Shown piece after piece: positions 24,853 through 33,325 of a stretch of DNA of 64,000 nucleotides (within the stretch, counting starts at the first letter, position 1; each line of letters starts with the position of its first letter). This DNA comes from Bacteroidia bacterium. Its GTDB lineage: Bacteria > Bacteroidota > Bacteroidia > J057. Under the pieces are notes generated by a model that was not told where the DNA came from, searched no databases, and saw nothing but the letters and a program-made list of their open reading frames with translations. The DNA lies in assembly GCA_033391075.1 (NCBI GenBank), contig JAWPMV010000001.1, forward strand, positions 6,572,001-6,636,000, read 5' to 3'. The position numbers and the translations under genes were made by a program.

Positions 24853-26739
24853 TTATTTCCTCGAGAAACTTGAGATAATCCCATAAAGATCGCTTGAGGC
24901 AAGTTGACTTAATTCTCCAATAGGCGTGCTCATCACAATCTGGAAATGCCTGCCCTTCAATTGGCTCCTCAGTAAGATCACTTGTCGTTTGGATCCTAGA
25001 AAAGCATGCTGTTCCCATCGAGTCGTCCCTATTTTTTGCTGTTGGATAATTCCTTGCCTTTCAAAAGCCTGGTCCGGAAAATAATTCGACAAGCGCGCTT
25101 CAGGAGAAAGATTATCAAATCCCAGGAGGATTTCACAAGTCTCTGCTTTCCTTAACAGATACATCTCGCCATTTTTCTCCATTTGATATGCCATAGGAAG
25201 CAGGCATTTCCACTCTTTTGTATTCAATTCCTGAAAGCGTTGAAAGTAGTTGCTATCTCTTCGAATAAATCTACTCCCAAAAACTTCTACGCCCTTTACC
25301 TGGCCTTTTCGATCCAGACTAAATCGAAGGGGATCAGCCTGTCCCTGAAATCTACGCATAGCCAAGGTTTTGTTCACAAAATCCAACTGAAACCTACTCA
25401 GCAATTGTGAACCTCGATAAGCTTCTCCAACGAGGCCGTATTTCTCTTCAGGCTTTATTTGTAAGCCCACACCATGATAAACAAAATTATCTCCTCCGCC
25501 TGCAAATTGGTAGCTACCGATGTAGTGCTCATAGTTTCCTCCATCCAAATCGTATTCATTCAAGCTAGGATCAGTAATTCTCGGTTGCCCATATTCATTA
25601 GGACTTTGCCCCAAAACAATTCGCAAAAGATTGTAAGCGATGTTAAACTCAGTCCTGTACCGATAGCGATCAATAAAAGTATAATCCAGATTGAGTAAAA
25701 CAACTACTCCAATTTCATGCAAGGGATCAAGGATCATGATGGAAGAAGCCGTTCCCGTACTGCCCCCATGAAAGACCAGATCTTTCCCCTCTATATTTCC
25801 CCGCATCCACCCCAGGCCATATCCAAATTCTTCGTCTTCTCCACCTTCTTCATAGGAAAAGCCAGCAAAGCAGGATTGAGCTTCCCACAATTTCTCTCGA
25901 CCAGCAATACTGATTATGCCAGATGTATTTGGATTTAAAAGGGCCAGCATATAGGCAGAGAGGTCCTTAGCAGAGGATCGCATCAAAGAACCAGCCGGAA
26001 TCATTGCCTCTGCTTCCTGATTTCTTTCAATGTGGGCAGGAATAGAGGAGTTAATTCCATAATAATGCCCATCTATAGATTCCAGTTGTTCAAAATCCGT
26101 AAATCGTGTGCTGGTGCTATTCATACCCAGCGGTTTGAAAATGTGTCGCTCCAGATAATCAGCATAAGCTTCCCCACTTATGGCATGAAGCAGATAACCA
26201 GCGAGAGAAAAAGCGGTATTGGAATAACGATAGAATAGTCCCGGCTCCTGTTCGAGATATGTCCCATCCAAAGATTTCATCAGTTGATATGTCGCAGAAT
26301 CTCCTTCCAAACTTCCATCCGAATAGCCTCCATACAAAGCACTTGAGTTATTGAGTAACATCCGGCAAGTGATCTTGCTGCTTTTTTCAGGCTTTGCAGT
26401 TTGAAATTCCGGCACATATTCGACGATGGGTTTATCCAAATCCAATTGTCCCTTTTCAACCAATTGCATCAAAGCCAAAGCCGTCATAGACTTGGTCAGA
26501 CTTCCGATAGGCAAGACACTTTCGACTCGCATAGGAGCTTTCTGCCCAAGTATCTCCTTCCCAAAAGCAGCCTGATAGCGAACCTCCCCTTTTTCGACTA
26601 TACTCACTGAAAAGCCGGGAGCTGCAGCCTCTTTGTAAATGCTTTGCAAATAGCGATCAAGCTGTAAATCCTGATTTTGAGCGAATGCAAATGAGGGAAA
26701 GACAAAAAATATGAGATTTAATATGAGTAAATGACGCAT
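24853..26739 (-). CDS. Serine hydrolase, beta-lactamase class C / PBP4* family
   Basis: A 628-residue secreted enzyme with a signal peptide (to FPSFAFAQ). The SxxK nucleophile motif is SLTK at residues 80-83, the YxN motif is YSN at 172-174 and the KTG-equivalent is HGGSTG near 320, so the catalytic set is complete. The last 220 residues form a lipocalin-like/beta C-terminal domain seen in many AmpC-like proteins. Members include esterases, D-amino-acid peptidases and beta-lactamases; resistance should not be assumed. It lies 25 bp downstream of the FtsX-type permease gene and is probably in its operon. Confidence 0.88.
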   Translation of the reverse strand: MRHLLILNLIFFVFPSFAFAQNQDLQLDRYLQSIYKEAAAPGFSVSIVEKGEVRYQAAFGKEILGQKAPMRVESVLPIGSLTKSMTALALMQLVEKGQLDLDKPIVEYVPEFQTAKPEKSSKITCRMLLNNSSALYGGYSDGSLEGDSATYQLMKSLDGTYLEQEPGLFYRYSNTAFSLAGYLLHAISGEAYADYLERHIFKPLGMNSTSTRFTDFEQLESIDGHYYGINSSIPAHIERNQEAEAMIPAGSLMRSSAKDLSAYMLALLNPNTSGIISIAGREKLWEAQSCFAGFSYEEGGEDEEFGYGLGWMRGNIEGKDLVFHGGSTGTASSIMILDPLHEIGVVVLLNLDYTFIDRYRYRTEFNIAYNLLRIVLGQSPNEYGQPRITDPSLNEYDLDGGNYEHYIGSYQFAGGGDNFVYHGVGLQIKPEEKYGLVGEAYRGSQLLSRFQLDFVNKTLAMRRFQGQADPLRFSLDRKGQVKGVEVFGSRFIRRDSNYFQRFQELNTKEWKCLLPMAYQMEKNGEMYLLRKAETCEILLGFDNLSPEARLSNYFPDQAFERQGIIQQQKIGTTRWEQHAFLGSKRQVILLRSQLKGRHFQIVMSTPIGELSQLASSDLYGIISSFSRK

Positions 26740-26764
26740 ATCTAAGACTAGTTAAGGGTGGGAA

Positions 26765-29095
26765 TCAAGTAAGTAGAGCGGCTAATCTTTTTGCCCTCCA
26801 AAATGTGAGCACAAATAGCAGGACGCCGAGACTCAGGCCCAGGAAAAAATTATGAGAGAAATTGATTTGGTAGGGGAAAGCAGGTAAACCCAGACCGGAA
26901 CTGATTTGGCTAATCAGGAGGGCTCCCAAAGAATTGCCCAAGAGCAATCCAAATAAAATGGCAGGAAAAAGAATCAGAGCTATACGAAAAAGCAAGACGT
27001 TTCTGATTTCCTTTCGCTCCTTCCCTAAGGATTGGAGCAAGATCAAATGCCCTTTTTCCTCCCGAAAAAGTAAGCCCAGATCAAAGGAATTCAAGAGGGC
27101 GATGATGAGAAAAAAGAATAGGCAAAGAAATTGAACAAGAGCCCAAATCGCAGAGACTATTCCCATATCCTGGATGATATCTCCTATGCTTCTTTCAAAC
27201 TCAAAGACTTCTCCATAGCGCTTCAAAATGCGACTTTTCAGTTTTTCTTTCTCTTGCTTATTCTTGACTTGAAGTCCGAATAAAGAAACTTCGAATAAAG
27301 GATTTAGCCCTCGAATAGCAGAGATATGCATGCGAAAGCCCTGGCCCATATTTCCGATGTCCTGGTAGATTCCACACACCAACATCTTTACCCGCTCACC
27401 CTCTAGCTCTACTTCTAAGCTATCTCCTGTTGAAATTCCATACTGCCGAGCACTTCCTATACATAGCGAAAGTTCATTCGCATTTTGCGGATGTCTTCCT
27501 GAAAGCATTGTCAGACCCGATTCCGCCAAATTTCCGACATACACCTTCCCCAAAAGCTCTCGTCCTGAATTCTTTTGTTGAGGCGGAATACTCATATTGA
27601 TCCAGTCATACGGAATGATTTTTTCCACTAAATCTTCTTTCTCAAGTAGTTCTATGATTTCTTTTTGTCGCCGGGAAATGAGGACCCGATCAGATTTTTT
27701 CAAAATGAGATCAACTTCTTCAAATCCCCAGGCAGCCGGATACTCTGTAAGACGGGAGAAAGAGTTTCCCAAACTCAGCAGGATACTCATCAATGCTATA
27801 CATAAAGCAAATGAAAAGACAAGCATGAGGTTACGAAAAACACGGCTTTGCAATAAGAAAGCACCGAAGTAGAAAATGGGCGAGCGAAGCTTTTGAAAAG
27901 AGAAAACATGAAATTGAATTTCCTTTGCTGGCCTTCCAATTCGGATGGCCTGAGCTGCAGGTACAGCCGCTGCTTTTCGACTACTTATCGCCGCAAGTAA
28001 AAGGATCAAACTTAGACTGAGGGAAGCACTTATGATAAATGGGTAGACAGAATAATGAATCTGGATGATCCCTAGATTGCTGAGGGATTGTTGGAGGATA
28101 AATGGAAGCAATATCTTTGCACTTAGCAGTCCCAGGAATATTCCCAGCAAAGCCAGAAGGAAGACTTGTATCAGATAGCTTAGCTGAATTTCGCCGGGAA
28201 GGAATCCCAAACTTTTCCATATCCCGATCTGTCGATAGTCTGCTTGTATATTAGCCCGCAGACTATTGCGAATAAGAAGTAAGGATAATAGGAAACTGAG
28301 TATGGCAACAAGCAATAGCATATTTCCAATCAATCCTAGCAAGCTCCCCGAGGCAGATCGGAAAAGTTGGTAATCCAGCTTGCTCCCATCATAACCTACT
28401 TCTCTGATAAATCTGTCCCAAAGCATGTGCATTTTATCAGCATCCTTCACCCTCACTCCCAGCATCACTTCTTGTAAATTCTCAAGAGGATACATGGTCG
28501 CCAAAGCCCCCGGAGCCAACCAGGCTTGTCCCGGATTTACCATTCCACTTGCATAATGTGGATCAGCTACCCAGGCACTTACTTCCAACCACATGACTTC
28601 TGGTCCAAGCGGAATCCCAAGTGAATCACCGATTTCAATTTCATGGGTTTTGGCAAAGGAAGAGTTAATCCAAATTTCCCCAAAACCTGGTTTTTCTTGC
28701 TTTATACCTGAAAGCAAATGCAAGGAATCAGGATGCCGATTCTTTCGATGATACTCCAGCAGGCGTAAACCCAATTCCAAATTATCCTCCTTCAAAAGGA
28801 AAGGACCATTTTGCATGTGCACAGTATTAGGCTGCCCAACAAACAAGACTTCTTCCTGAGCTTCAAACCAATCTCGAATTTGCTCCGGATCGTCCATGCG
28901 TTGGTCAAAGTATAAGAGGAAATGAGAGCCTTTTAGTTGTTCAAAGACTTGATCGAAGGGTTTATTGAGCACAACTAATAATCCGAGCGCGCTGCCGAGC
29001 AACATACTTCCTAAGGCGATGCTGGCAAAGAGGATAAAAGACTGGGCAGGCCTTCTATAAATTTGCTGAATACTCAGCTGAATTAAGTTTCTCAT
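26765..29095 (-). CDS. FtsX/MacB-type ABC transporter permease
   Basis: A 776-residue permease. I take the start at MRNLIQLSIQQIYRRPAQ because it sits 1 bp after the ATPase stop codon; a start 30 bp further upstream would overlap the ATPase. It has an N-terminal membrane helix, a large extracytoplasmic domain, then three helices (about 260-380), a second helix near residue 420, another periplasmic domain and three final helices, the duplicated FtsX layout. Such permeases work with LolD/MacB-type ATPases and usually extract lipoproteins or export small molecules or peptides. The partner serine hydrolase suggests a cell-envelope role. Confidence 0.87.
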   Translation of the reverse strand: MRNLIQLSIQQIYRRPAQSFILFASIALGSMLLGSALGLLVVLNKPFDQVFEQLKGSHFLLYFDQRMDDPEQIRDWFEAQEEVLFVGQPNTVHMQNGPFLLKEDNLELGLRLLEYHRKNRHPDSLHLLSGIKQEKPGFGEIWINSSFAKTHEIEIGDSLGIPLGPEVMWLEVSAWVADPHYASGMVNPGQAWLAPGALATMYPLENLQEVMLGVRVKDADKMHMLWDRFIREVGYDGSKLDYQLFRSASGSLLGLIGNMLLLVAILSFLLSLLLIRNSLRANIQADYRQIGIWKSLGFLPGEIQLSYLIQVFLLALLGIFLGLLSAKILLPFILQQSLSNLGIIQIHYSVYPFIISASLSLSLILLLAAISSRKAAAVPAAQAIRIGRPAKEIQFHVFSFQKLRSPIFYFGAFLLQSRVFRNLMLVFSFALCIALMSILLSLGNSFSRLTEYPAAWGFEEVDLILKKSDRVLISRRQKEIIELLEKEDLVEKIIPYDWINMSIPPQQKNSGRELLGKVYVGNLAESGLTMLSGRHPQNANELSLCIGSARQYGISTGDSLEVELEGERVKMLVCGIYQDIGNMGQGFRMHISAIRGLNPLFEVSLFGLQVKNKQEKEKLKSRILKRYGEVFEFERSIGDIIQDMGIVSAIWALVQFLCLFFFLIIALLNSFDLGLLFREEKGHLILLQSLGKERKEIRNVLLFRIALILFPAILFGLLLGNSLGALLISQISSGLGLPAFPYQINFSHNFFLGLSLGVLLFVLTFWRAKRLAALLT

Positions 29096-29096
29096 C

Positions 29097-29840
29097 TTAC
29101 CAGCCTTGTTGTTGAAGCCAATCATATAAGCGCCTTTCTTTCTCTGCGAACTCTATCCCAATTGCCGACCAGTGGCTGAGCGTATTCCCATCTCGGAGAA
29201 ACCATACTTCCGTACCAAAACAAGCGGCTTTCAGATCATGGGTAGCGAGTAAAATGCTTTGGCCCCTTTCATGAAGTCGCCGAAAGACTTCCATCACATC
29301 TTTCGCAGCAGCTTCGTTGAGGCTACCTGTGGGTTCGTCAGCAAAAAGGATAGCAGGCTGATTGATGAGTGCTCGGGCAATAGCAGCTCTTTGACGCTCT
29401 CCACCTGAAACAGAAGAAGGCAGTCGTCCTGCCAGATGATCAATTCCCAATTCTTTAAAGAGAGACTGAGCCCTGTTTTTTACCCCATCTATTTTATCGC
29501 TTCCCAGTCTTCCTGCCAACAAGCAATTTTCCATCAAGCTCAAATAGGGGATGAGGTTATGATCCTGAAAAATGATCCCAATTTTTGTTCGTCGGAATAG
29601 GGCCCAGGCTTTTTCGCTAGCTGATTGCATCGATCTGTACCCATACAATAACTCTCCCGATTGAAAACTTTCCAAGCCTGCCAGGATATTTAATAAAGTA
29701 GACTTACCCGCTCCCGAACGCCCCATAAGAACTGTGAAGCTGCCTTTCTCCATTCGCAAATCGAGATTCTCTAAAATCAGGCTTTTGCCATCATAAGACT
29801 TGCTCAGAGCTTTACTTTGTATTAGGGTCTCTTGCATCAT
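29097..29840 (-). CDS. ABC transporter ATP-binding protein, LolD/MacB type
   Basis: A 247-residue ATPase. Walker A is GRSGAGKST near residue 41, the Q-loop is IIFQDHNLIPYLS near 92, the ABC signature is SVSGGERQRAAIARAL near 144, Walker B is AILFADEPTGSLN near 164, and the H-loop His is in LLATHDLKAA near 200. ADEPTGSLN is characteristic of the LolD/MacB/FtsE group. It is the first gene of the run and is divergent from the membrane-bound AraC regulator, with 125 bp between starts, so that regulator is the natural candidate to control it. Confidence 0.93.
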   Translation of the reverse strand: MMQETLIQSKALSKSYDGKSLILENLDLRMEKGSFTVLMGRSGAGKSTLLNILAGLESFQSGELLYGYRSMQSASEKAWALFRRTKIGIIFQDHNLIPYLSLMENCLLAGRLGSDKIDGVKNRAQSLFKELGIDHLAGRLPSSVSGGERQRAAIARALINQPAILFADEPTGSLNEAAAKDVMEVFRRLHERGQSILLATHDLKAACFGTEVWFLRDGNTLSHWSAIGIEFAEKERRLYDWLQQQGW

Positions 29841-29965
29841 ATTTTTTGAGCAAATAAGGCCTCAATACTTGCGAAAGCGCTGCTCCCTGTAAGTTGAACC
29901 CTTTCCCTGCGAATTGAAACGCATTCCTGATCCGCTTTTACTAATTTGCTTCCAGATAAATTTCT

Positions 29966-31081
29966 ATGCCGGCCATTGCCTATCTACATATTGCCAGCTT
30001 ATTGTTTGCTGTCTTTTTTGCCTTCTTGTTGTTGAGTAAAAAAGGCAAGAGCCTGGGAGACCATCTTCTCCTCATATTCTTTGGGATGCTGGCCAGTAAT
30101 TATGGGACGATGTTGGTAGTAGCCCTAGAGCTTTCCGGCTATCAGTGGCTATTGGAAATAAGTGATGCCTCGGTTTTCCTCTATGGGCCTTTGCTTTGGT
30201 GTTATGTATTGAGTTTTACGGAGGTAAATTTTCAATTTACTCCTACTTATTGGGGACATGCTTTCCCTTTTGTTCTGGCACTATTTGTATTAGAAGTATT
30301 CTCGCTATCAGGTCTGGATGTTCCTGATGCTTTGAGAACAAGTTTTCTGGTCTTGAAAATGCTCAGTGTACTTTTCTATATCTTATTGATTTTTTCGAAA
30401 CTCCGCACATACCGGAATCAGTTAAAAGCCTTTTTCTCGGCGACCGATAAGATTCAATTGGACTGGATGTATTTTTTATGCTGGACCATCCTCCTTGTAT
30501 GGAGCATTGCAGTTTTGAGTCTTTCGCTTTTCTTTTTCTTTCAGATTGATATCCCTTTGCATGGTGGCCTTTACTCCAATATAGCCGTCAGTCTTTGTGT
30601 ATTCATACTGGGCTGGTATGGTTTCCGTCAAAGTCAGGTGTTTAGCCCTGCATATATGTATAAACCGCTTTTGCAAGAGCAGGAAATAGAAGTTCCTGAA
30701 ACCAAGTACAGGAATAGCGGACTACAGGAAGGAGATGCTCACTTACATCTTCAAAAACTCCTGACTTTCATGGAAGATAAGAGGCCCTATCTGGATCAGG
30801 ACTTGAGCTTATTTAAGTTGTCGGAGGAAATGAGCCTTTCTCCTAACCATCTTTCTCAGATCATCAATTCTTTACGCCAGCAAAACTTCTTTGACTTTAT
30901 CAATCAATATCGGGTAGAAGAGGTAAAAAAACTTATGCTCAGTCCACAAGCAGATCAGATGACCTTATTGGGACTGGGAATGGAAGCCGGCTTTAAAAGC
31001 AAAGCTTCTTTCAATCGGGCTTTTAAGAAATTTACCGGATGTACACCTAGCGTATTCAAGGAGCAATTAAATGATCAGTAA
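29966..31081 (+). CDS. Membrane-bound AraC-family regulator (7TM N-terminus)
   Basis: A 371-residue protein. Seven hydrophobic segments fill residues 1-220, starting with IAYLHIASLLFAVFFAFLLL. A linker leads to a C-terminal AraC DNA-binding domain (about 265-370) with LFKLSEEMSLSPNHLSQIIN as the first helix-turn-helix and MEAGFKSKASFNRAFKKFTG as the second; the second is the signature of the family. It therefore probably senses a membrane or envelope signal and binds DNA directly. Position opposite the ABC-transporter/serine-hydrolase run suggests those genes as targets. It overlaps the convergent lipoprotein gene by 7 bp. Confidence 0.88.
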   Translation: MPAIAYLHIASLLFAVFFAFLLLSKKGKSLGDHLLLIFFGMLASNYGTMLVVALELSGYQWLLEISDASVFLYGPLLWCYVLSFTEVNFQFTPTYWGHAFPFVLALFVLEVFSLSGLDVPDALRTSFLVLKMLSVLFYILLIFSKLRTYRNQLKAFFSATDKIQLDWMYFLCWTILLVWSIAVLSLSLFFFFQIDIPLHGGLYSNIAVSLCVFILGWYGFRQSQVFSPAYMYKPLLQEQEIEVPETKYRNSGLQEGDAHLHLQKLLTFMEDKRPYLDQDLSLFKLSEEMSLSPNHLSQIINSLRQQNFFDFINQYRVEEVKKLMLSPQADQMTLLGLGMEAGFKSKASFNRAFKKFTGCTPSVFKEQLNDQ

Positions 31082-31593
31082 CGCGTAAATGCTACCTCAA
31101 ATTCCCCTCCACTTACAATTTTGATATCTTCCGGATCCACCGAACTTCTCAGTTTAAATTCAAAGCTGCCTTTCACTTTCTCATCCGTCAGGCTTTCAAT
31201 GCTGATTGTACCCGGATTTGATTTCATCCCACTCGTGAGGTATTTGAGACCCTCCCGGTATTTCTCTCCATAAATCGCACTCATTCCGGCGGCTTCTATG
31301 GAATAGCTTCCGGGTCCTATACCTGCCGAATTATAAATTGTCAGGGCAAAGTAAGAGCTATCAGCTGCAAAAGCCTCTATACGAACCATGGTCCGATTGT
31401 CGGTAATTGCATCCGCATTTAACCCACTATCAGGATGCTCTCCATCGTTTTTCCAGGCTGCCCCATCCAGATTAAATTTGAGACTCCCTTTATCTTCCTG
31501 AGGATCGAGAGAATCACTGCTTCGACTTTCCCCTGCATGTGTACATAAAAGAGGAATAGAAAATAGTAAAGCGAGGAATAATAACTTTTTCAT
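31075..31593 (-). CDS. Secreted protein (paralogue of 22887-23426)
   Basis: A 172-residue protein starting MKKLLFLALLFSIPLLCTHAGES. The core aligns with the lipoprotein at 22.9 kb: GSLKFNLDGAAWKNDGEHPDSGLNADAITD, LTIYNSAGIGPGSYSI and a final KGSFEFKLRSSVDPEDIKIVSGGEFEVAF. The Cys at position 17 is followed by THAG; lipidation is less certain than in the paralogue. Both have the same 17-bp leader element at the same distance from the ATG. Function unknown. Confidence 0.75.
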   Translation of the reverse strand: MKKLLFLALLFSIPLLCTHAGESRSSDSLDPQEDKGSLKFNLDGAAWKNDGEHPDSGLNADAITDNRTMVRIEAFAADSSYFALTIYNSAGIGPGSYSIEAAGMSAIYGEKYREGLKYLTSGMKSNPGTISIESLTDEKVKGSFEFKLRSSVDPEDIKIVSGGEFEVAFTRY

Positions 31594-31609
31594 AGGTCCT
31601 TGATTTTAC

Positions 31610-31626
31610 GGTTGAAAAAGCGAGGC
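31610..31626 (-). promoter_or_regulatory. Conserved 17-bp leader element (copy 2)
   Basis: Identical to the 17-mer before the paralogous lipoprotein gene at 23.4 kb and again 16 bp upstream of the ATG. An AGCTCCTT string also recurs further upstream in both leaders at slightly different distances. Confidence 0.5.
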
Positions 31627-31791
31627 GAGTAAGCGCTGCTTGCACAGCTCCTTTCCATAAAATACGAAATAGGGGAGAGGATTCATATAAACAAGCTTCG
31701 CTCTCAATCCCTGATGTTACGTTTCGGATAAGCTGTGTAACTGAAGATTGAGAACTTTCTCACACATACTACCATTACAAATTGACAGCTT

Positions 31792-33063
31792 ATGAGAGTG
31801 TTATTACTTAGCTTATTGGTCCTTGCCTGCCAATTGGTATCTGCACAGGATTGCTTAGTTGGATGGGATTATTATAGAAGTGTATCGGTAAATAATCCTG
31901 GCAATACAAGCCTCACTGATATCCAGATCCCTATAGACATCGATGCGAAAACCTTACTCATGGACGGCAAGATCCAACTCAATGGAGAAGACCTGAGAGT
32001 TACTGATGAAAATTGCAATTCCCTTCCTTATTATCTCGGTATAAATGAAGCAGACAGCTCAGAAAAAGTCTGGGTAAAACTTGCTTCCCTTCCCGCCAAT
32101 GATACCGTCCGCCTACAGCTATACTATGGAAATTCTACTGCCTCCTCTGAAATGGATGGAGATGCCACTTTTATATTCTTCGATGACTTTTCTGCTGGCT
32201 CTGTAGATACAGAAAAATGGGAGACCATTGGAGGCTTTGCTAAATCTGAGGTGAATAATGGCATCTATGAATATGCCAGCGATGGAATGAATCCTGGCCC
32301 ACGTTTCAAATTTGTCCGTACGAAAGCAGTATTCAGTGAAGAAGTTGAATTTGACTTCCGGGCGAAAGTGAGCAATTCCAATGGATTTGGATTTAGCAGC
32401 GCAGATACTTTGCTGGATAGATTGATTTATCGTCAATCCGGTTTTGGCTTTGATACCCTCAATCAGGTCGCTTTCAACAAAGATACCACCAACAATGGCT
32501 TTTCCATTAGCCAAAGTTATCCCATCATTCGTTTTCCAAGAGGAGAATTCAGAGATGGAAATATCCGCGCAGGTGTTATGAATAATATCTTCACTACGAC
32601 GCGATTCAATAATCTGGATGACATGAGCATGAATGCCGACACCTTTGAGGTAACTCAGTCTCCTATGTCTGGTTTTCATTTCATCCTTTCTTCCTTCATC
32701 AATTTCTCTGTATATCTGGATTATATTCGGGTAAGGCAGATTCTCCCTGATGAGGTAAATGTAACGCTAGGAGAAGAACAGGAAGCCATTGCAAATTCTA
32801 TTGCATTTCCGGGTTCCACCCAATTGATTGATATTTATCCAAATCCAGCAAAACACCTAGTAAATCTGCGTGGACTGGAGAGTGGATCATATCAATTCCG
32901 TTTGATCAATTCCCAGGGGCAGGATATCTATCATCATAGACAACAGCTTTATTCCGGCGAAGAAGTTCAGTTACAACTCAATACACTCCCCGATGGAATG
33001 TACTGGTTGATCATCGTGAATCAGAAGTCTCAGCGTATTGCTAGTCCGCTTTTGATTCGATAA
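31792..33063 (+). CDS. DUF2341-domain protein with T9SS sorting domain
   Basis: A 423-residue secreted protein. After the signal peptide (to LVSAQ) residues 20-130 form a DUF2341 domain (LVGWDYYRSVSVNNPG, IQIPIDIDAK, LRVTDENCNSLPYYLG, VRLQLYYGN). A beta-sandwich of the concanavalin type probably follows (FIFFDDFSAGSVDTEKWE). The last 80 residues are a type IX sorting domain: IDIYPNPAKHLVNLRG, YQFRLINSQGQ, LPDGMYWLIIV and a basic end. DUF2341 is often found on surface or extracellular adhesin-like proteins. No partner genes adjoin it. Confidence 0.85.
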   Translation: MRVLLLSLLVLACQLVSAQDCLVGWDYYRSVSVNNPGNTSLTDIQIPIDIDAKTLLMDGKIQLNGEDLRVTDENCNSLPYYLGINEADSSEKVWVKLASLPANDTVRLQLYYGNSTASSEMDGDATFIFFDDFSAGSVDTEKWETIGGFAKSEVNNGIYEYASDGMNPGPRFKFVRTKAVFSEEVEFDFRAKVSNSNGFGFSSADTLLDRLIYRQSGFGFDTLNQVAFNKDTTNNGFSISQSYPIIRFPRGEFRDGNIRAGVMNNIFTTTRFNNLDDMSMNADTFEVTQSPMSGFHFILSSFINFSVYLDYIRVRQILPDEVNVTLGEEQEAIANSIAFPGSTQLIDIYPNPAKHLVNLRGLESGSYQFRLINSQGQDIYHHRQQLYSGEEVQLQLNTLPDGMYWLIIVNQKSQRIASPLLIR

Positions 33064-33081
33064 TAAACACAACTGATAAAA

Positions 33082-33155
33082 TTGTCATTCCGGAATCTCT
33101 CGCAAACTCATTTTTGCAAGTGATTCCGGATTTTGCCTTAAGGTCGGAATGACAA
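33082..33155. repeat. Dispersed REP-like repeat, diverged unit
   Basis: Perfect 10-bp inverted ends (TTGTCATTCC / GGAATGACAA) with internal GATTCCGGA and CTTAAGGTCGGAAT. It has the layout of the units hit by IS110 but CATTCCGG in place of CATCCCGG, so it would pair less well with the bridge-RNA guide. It is uninterrupted. The rest of the gap before the FkbH-like gene shows nothing else I can identify. Confidence 0.7.
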
Positions 33156-33325
33156 GGATATGAAGGCTAAAGGTCTTGGCTTCTCGATGTCGTGAGGCCT
33201 CATTCCTTACTTTGTGGCTGGCAAAAAATTGATAAGAAATATTAAGAGAAAATTCAGCCTTTCAAGGCTGGATTTTCGTATACAGAAATATCCTCGTCTG
33301 ATTACAGCAATTGCTATATTAAATC

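Noticed and set aside
24853-26739. Beta-lactamase resistance gene
   Set aside because: The class C fold alone includes many esterases and peptidases. The extra C-terminal domain and the exporter operon do not support a resistance label.
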